Of a stretch of 64,000 bases of DNA, positions 60,710-64,000 are shown in pieces (position 1 is the stretch's first letter; each line of letters opens with the position of its first letter). The stretch comes from Algoriphagus vanfongensis DSM 17529 (GTDB lineage: Bacteria; Bacteroidota; Bacteroidia; Cytophagales; Cyclobacteriaceae): contig NZ_AUBX01000015.1 in assembly GCF_000429465.1 (NCBI RefSeq), positions 248,001-312,000 of the forward strand, written 5' to 3'. A model generated the notes under the pieces. It had not been told where the DNA came from, did no database searches, and worked only from the letters and a program-made list of their open reading frames with translations. The position numbers and the translations under genes were made by a program.

Positions 60710-61810
60710 ATGAAGGGTTTCCGCTTTACACAATATATTCCTCCGCAAGATCCAGAGAAAAATACCTTTGAGAACTTGCTCAATATTTTTCTCCAGCTGG
60801 TCACCATGACTGGAGGAGATGCTGCCGAAGCTTTGAGCTGGCTCAGCAATCTGGACAACCGCTATCAGCTTACCAATCCCAACTATGGCATCGGGGATTT
60901 CATAGAAGACCTCAAGTCTAAAGGCTACCTCACGGAAGAAAACCAAAAAGGCGAGTTTAAAATCACCGGTAAAGCGGAGCAGTCCATTCGAAAATCAGCT
61001 TTGGAGGAGATTTTTGGAAAGCTCAAACGAGGGAAATCAGGCCAACATAAAACAACTCATTCGGGTCAGGGAGAAGAAAGAGGCACTGACCGAAGATCGT
61101 ATCAGTTTGGCGATAATCTGGATCAGATTGCCCTGACAGATTCTCTTCGAAATGCCCAAGTCAATCACGGCTTTGGTGGGGATTACCTGCTGACCGAAGA
61201 TGATTTGGAAATCGTGGAGAATGAGTACAAATCTCAGACTTCTACCGTTTTGATGATCGATATCTCCCACTCCATGATTTTGTATGGAGAAGATCGAATC
61301 ACTCCTGCCAAGAAAGTGGCGATGGCTCTGGCAGAGCTGATCAAAACCCGCTATCCGAAGGATACTTTGGATATTATCGTATTTGGAAATGATGCCTGGC
61401 AGATCGAAATCAAGGATTTGCCCTACTTGCAGGTGGGACCTTATCATACGAATACGGTTGCGGGGTTGGAACTGGCGATGGATTTACTCCGCAGGAGAAA
61501 AAATCCGAACAAGCAGATCTTTATGATCACCGATGGAAAACCTACCTGTCTGAAAGTTGGGATCAAGTATTATAAAAATGCCTTTGGCATCGATAGCAAA
61601 ATCCTGAATCGTACGCTGAAACTGGCTGCTCAATGCCGAAAGTTAAAGATTCCGGTGACGACTTTTATGATTGCTTCAGACCCGTATTTGAAAGAATTTG
61701 TCAAAGAATTTACCAAAGTAAACAATGGAAACGCCTACTACAGCAGCCTGAAAGGGCTGGGCGATCTGATTTTTGAAGATTTTAGAAGAAATAGAACGAA
61801 ACGCTTTTGA
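60710..61810 (+). CDS. VWA-domain protein (CoxE/MoxR-partner type)
   Basis: A 366-residue cytoplasmic protein. The N-terminal 120 residues are helical and charged. The C-terminal VWA domain has the MIDAS motif DISHS (VLMIDISHSMILYGEDR near residue 185) with further ligands in NTVAGLELAMDLL and FMITDGKPT. It is directly followed by the AAA+ ATPase gene, the standard MoxR-VWA pairing, in which the ATPase remodels or loads metal or cofactor into a target via the VWA partner. The target is not evident here. Confidence 0.88.
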   Translation: MKGFRFTQYIPPQDPEKNTFENLLNIFLQLVTMTGGDAAEALSWLSNLDNRYQLTNPNYGIGDFIEDLKSKGYLTEENQKGEFKITGKAEQSIRKSALEEIFGKLKRGKSGQHKTTHSGQGEERGTDRRSYQFGDNLDQIALTDSLRNAQVNHGFGGDYLLTEDDLEIVENEYKSQTSTVLMIDISHSMILYGEDRITPAKKVAMALAELIKTRYPKDTLDIIVFGNDAWQIEIKDLPYLQVGPYHTNTVAGLELAMDLLRRRKNPNKQIFMITDGKPTCLKVGIKYYKNAFGIDSKILNRTLKLAAQCRKLKIPVTTFMIASDPYLKEFVKEFTKVNNGNAYYSSLKGLGDLIFEDFRRNRTKRF

Positions 61811-61815
61811 ACCAC

Positions 61816-63339
61816 ATGAACTACCAAAACCTAACAGGAAAAGAACTCACCCAAATCAAAACACTTGGACAGCTCAAGGCTTCCGGCTACCAACCCAAAT
61901 CCATCAAAGAAGAACTGCGTGACAATCTGATTCTGAAGATTAAGCGTAAAGAAAATGTCTTTGAAGGAATCTGGGGATACGAGGATACGGTGATCCCAGA
62001 CATTGAGCGGGCGATTTTGTCCCGTCACAATATCAACTTACTCGGACTTCGTGGACAGGCCAAAACCCGGATCGCGCGGATGATGACACAGTTGCTCGAT
62101 GAGTACGTTCCGGTCGTATTTGGGTCAGAATTGAATGATGATCCTTTGGCTCCTTTGAGCACATTTGCAAAGGAAAAGATCGAGGAAAAAGGAGATGAAA
62201 CTCCCATCATCTGGTGGCATCGGGATGATCGATACACCGAAAAATTGGCGACACCGGATGTGTCTGTAGCAGATCTGATCGGCGATGTGGATCCGATCAA
62301 GGCAGCAACTTTGAAATTGAGTTACAATGATGAGCGCGTGATCCACTATGGTCTCGTTCCTCGTTCCAATCGCTCCATTTTCGTGATCAATGAATTGCCG
62401 GATTTGCAGGCGAGGATTCAGGTAGCACTTTTCAATATTCTACAAGAAGGAGATATCCAGATTCGTGGTTTCAAATTGAGGCTTCCTTTGGATATCCAGT
62501 TTGTATTCACAGCCAATCCTGAGGATTATACCAACCGGGGAAGTATTGTGACCCCTTTGAAGGACCGAATAGAAAGTCAGATCATCACCCACTATCCAAA
62601 ATCGATTGAAATAGGGAAAAGAATCACCGCTCAGGAGGCCAATGTAAAAGGGAAACCTGTGGATAAGATTTTTATCCCCGAGTTGATGAAGGATCTTATC
62701 GAACAAATTGCTATCGAGGCGAGACATTCGGAGTATGTGGATGAAAAAAGTGGAGTTTCGGCTCGTTTGACAATTTCTGCCTATGAAAATCTTGTTTCAG
62801 CTGCAGAGAGGAGACTTTATCTCAATGGAGAAGAGAGCACCGTGGTCCGAATTGCAGACTTGATTGGTGTAATTCCTGCTATTACCGGCAAGGTCGAACT
62901 AGTCTATGAAGGGGAGCAAGAAGGCGCAGGATTAGTTGCTTACAATTTAATTGGAAAAGCTATCAGATCTCAATTTGTAAACTATTTTCCATCGCCTGAA
63001 GAGAAGAAGAAAGCGAAGGAAGGAAATCCTTACGTGATTCCTTTGGCTTGGTTTGGGGAAGGCAATGTGTTGGATTTGGAAGCTTCTCAATCCGATAAGG
63101 AGTACAAATCACTTTTGCATGCTGTACCAGGATTAGAAGAAGTCGTGACTCAGTTGGTCAGCAAAATCCCGGAGAAGGAAAAAGAATTCTTTATGGAGTT
63201 TGCACTTCATGGCTTGGCTGAATATTCTCAGCTCAGCAAACGAATGCTGGATACAGGCTTGCAATTCAAAGACCTTTTCAGTTCCATGTTTGATATGGGA
63301 CCAGGGGATGAGGATGATTTTGAGGAGGACGATTTATAA
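61816..63339 (+). CDS. MoxR/magnesium-chelatase-type AAA+ ATPase
   Basis: A 507-residue ATPase starting at the ATG at 61816, five bases after the VWA stop; a TTG overlapping that stop is less likely. Walker A is LLGLRGQAKTRIARM near residue 78. Walker B lies near residue 190 as SIFVINELPDLQ (NE in place of DE). The sensor-1 region QFVFTANPEDYTNRGSIVTPLKDR follows. The C-terminal third is a helical extension ending in an acidic tail (GDEDDFEEDDL). It forms a chaperone pair with the VWA protein. Confidence 0.88.
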   Translation: MNYQNLTGKELTQIKTLGQLKASGYQPKSIKEELRDNLILKIKRKENVFEGIWGYEDTVIPDIERAILSRHNINLLGLRGQAKTRIARMMTQLLDEYVPVVFGSELNDDPLAPLSTFAKEKIEEKGDETPIIWWHRDDRYTEKLATPDVSVADLIGDVDPIKAATLKLSYNDERVIHYGLVPRSNRSIFVINELPDLQARIQVALFNILQEGDIQIRGFKLRLPLDIQFVFTANPEDYTNRGSIVTPLKDRIESQIITHYPKSIEIGKRITAQEANVKGKPVDKIFIPELMKDLIEQIAIEARHSEYVDEKSGVSARLTISAYENLVSAAERRLYLNGEESTVVRIADLIGVIPAITGKVELVYEGEQEGAGLVAYNLIGKAIRSQFVNYFPSPEEKKKAKEGNPYVIPLAWFGEGNVLDLEASQSDKEYKSLLHAVPGLEEVVTQLVSKIPEKEKEFFMEFALHGLAEYSQLSKRMLDTGLQFKDLFSSMFDMGPGDEDDFEEDDL

Positions 63340-63348
63340 TCTGTAAAA

Positions 63349-63373
63349 CCGCAGAGACGCTAAGGGCGCAAAG
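63349..63373. repeat. Left octamer repeat (CCGCAGAG words)
   Basis: CCGCAGAG, ACGCTAAG and GGCGCAAAG follow each other. Together with 63879-63901 it forms an imperfect inverted repeat around the GxxExxY gene. Confidence 0.55.
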
Positions 63374-63400
63374 TTTACTAAGATGGACTTTGCGCCTTTT
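63365..63400 (+). terminator. Terminator of the VWA/AAA operon
   Basis: GGCGCAAAGT (63365-63374) pairs with ACTTTGCGCC (63387-63396), a perfect 10-base stem with a 12-base loop, followed by TTTT. It reuses one arm of the octamer repeat. Confidence 0.75.
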
Positions 63401-63420
63401 GAGTGTTTAAGTGAATTTTC

Positions 63421-63798
63421 CTATAAATTATTGACAACTCTTGTTACTCCATCTATCAATTTGATAGAATTGAAATTGACGAGTAAACCTAGTTTTTTAT
63501 CTGTAAGCTTTACTTAGGTGAGTAATTGGGCTTTGTGAATAGGTGCAAATTCTGAAACAGTTTTGACTTCTATTATTACTTTTTCCTCTACCAAGAGATC
63601 TAATCTATAACCCACCTGAAGATTAATCCCTTTGTAAAATACCGGAACAGGGACTTGAGTTTGAATATTCAAGCCCTTCTGTGATAATTCAAATGCTAAA
63701 CATCTTTCGTAACTACTTTCCAGTAATCCTGGACCTAGTTGTTTATGAACTTCGATCGCAGCTCCTATTATTTTAGAGGAAATTTCATTTTCAGTCAT
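63421..63798 (-). pseudogene. GxxExxY family gene with in-frame TAA
   Basis: From the ATG at 63798 the frame encodes [20 protein letters not shown] and then [10 protein letters not shown] (the GxxExxY signature), [20 protein letters not shown] and VIIEVKTV, then stops with TAA at 63514-63516 after IHKAQLLT. Beyond the TAA the same frame reads VKLTDKKLGLLVNFNSIKLI and ends at 63421, completing the usual length of about 125 residues. One nonsense change, probably of a Tyr codon, therefore breaks an otherwise intact gene. The family has a restriction-nuclease-like core, and its function is unclear. Confidence 0.8.
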
Positions 63799-63878
63799 AA
63801 AAATTGGATTGATTGAAACTTTCTAAAAATCAATTGATTAAGAATTTAGTAAATATTGAAGATTTATTAAATTCATTT

Positions 63879-63901
63879 CTGCGCCCTTTGCGCCTCTGCG
63901 G
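63879..63901. repeat. Right octamer repeat (CTTTGCGC/CTCTGCGG words)
   Basis: CTGCGCC, CTTTGCGC and CTCTGCGG follow each other. It is the inverted counterpart of 63349-63373, upstream of the GxxExxY gene. Confidence 0.55.
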
Positions 63902-63933
63902 TGAAGATTAAGAATTAAAATCCCTCCCCTGCA

Positions 63934-63964
63934 TTTGCAATCAAACTTTTCACCTTTACCTTTG
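63934..63964 (+). promoter_or_regulatory. Promoter upstream of the TPP riboswitch
   Basis: TTTG (63934-63937), 19 bases, TACCTTTG (63957-63964) is a full match to the Bacteroidota consensus. Transcription would start near 63968, just before the riboswitch. Confidence 0.75.
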
Positions 63965-63971
63965 TCATTAG

Positions 63972-64000
63972 ATCATAAGGGGTGCCCTAATATCACGGGC
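63972..64000 (+). promoter_or_regulatory. 5' part of a TPP (thiamine pyrophosphate) riboswitch, cut by the window edge
   Basis: AAGGGGTGCCC followed by ACGGGC at the last bases fits the start of the THI-box: the GGGGTGC of helix P2, then the P3 stem (GCCC with GGGC), after which CTGAGA would be expected. The position directly behind a strong promoter supports it. It predicts a thiamine synthesis or uptake operon to the right. Only the first third of the element is visible. Confidence 0.7.

Overview
The window comes from a Bacteroidota chromosome, most likely a pigmented member of the Cytophagales close to Algoriphagus/Cyclobacteriaceae. This is inferred from four things: tandem DUF4221-type lipoproteins, TonB-dependent receptors with N-terminal carboxypeptidase-regulatory domains, promoters of the TTG-N19-20-TAnnTTTG type, and a ketocarotenoid (flexixanthin-like) gene cluster. 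No tRNA, rRNA, CRISPR array, insertion sequence or prophage was seen.

Layout. (1) 1-12848, minus strand: twelve tandem paralogous lipoprotein genes of the DUF4221 type, 0-18 bases apart. The leftmost is cut by the window edge and the second carries an in-frame stop. (2) 13065-13896: tspO and a DUF4286 gene. (3) 14002-21456, plus strand: the carotenoid cluster cruF, crtZ, a LitR/CarH-like MerR regulator, an ECF sigma factor, crtI, crtB, crtYcd, ispH and crtW. A repeated TTAAACAAAA motif surrounds the sigma-factor promoter. (4) 21530-30223: a TonB-dependent receptor, an aquaporin, an FMN-dependent 2-hydroxyacid dehydrogenase, a subtilase lipoprotein and an orphan antitoxin. (5) 30300-34060: a low-density region with a 21-bp degenerate tandem repeat, several arrays of 7-base words, fumC and ridA. 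(6) 34059-46381: mazG, glmM, a cysteine desulfurase, a RelBE-type toxin-antitoxin pair, a Rieske protein, a second TonB-dependent receptor, a GH29 fucosidase and a GMC oxidoreductase with its small subunit. (7) 46545-59747: housekeeping genes radA, polA, gpmI, nadC, corA and queG, mixed with small lipoproteins and an amidase. (8) 59959-64000: a VWA/MoxR-type ATPase pair, a broken GxxExxY gene flanked by inverted octamer repeats, and, at the very edge, a promoter followed by the first bases of a TPP riboswitch.

How the genes work together. IspH supplies isoprenoid precursor, CrtB and CrtI make lycopene, CrtYcd cyclises it, and CruF, CrtZ and CrtW hydrate, hydroxylate and ketolate it. The MerR-type regulator and the sigma factor sit inside the cluster and probably control it in response to light or stress.

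Most notable observations: the lipoprotein array with a near-identical C-terminal coding tag; heptamer-periodic arrays filling several intergenic gaps; the regulator/operator/sigma arrangement; promoter -7 elements placed exactly four bases before start codons; an 18-bp palindrome between mazG and a divergent gene; and two genes each broken by one in-frame stop.
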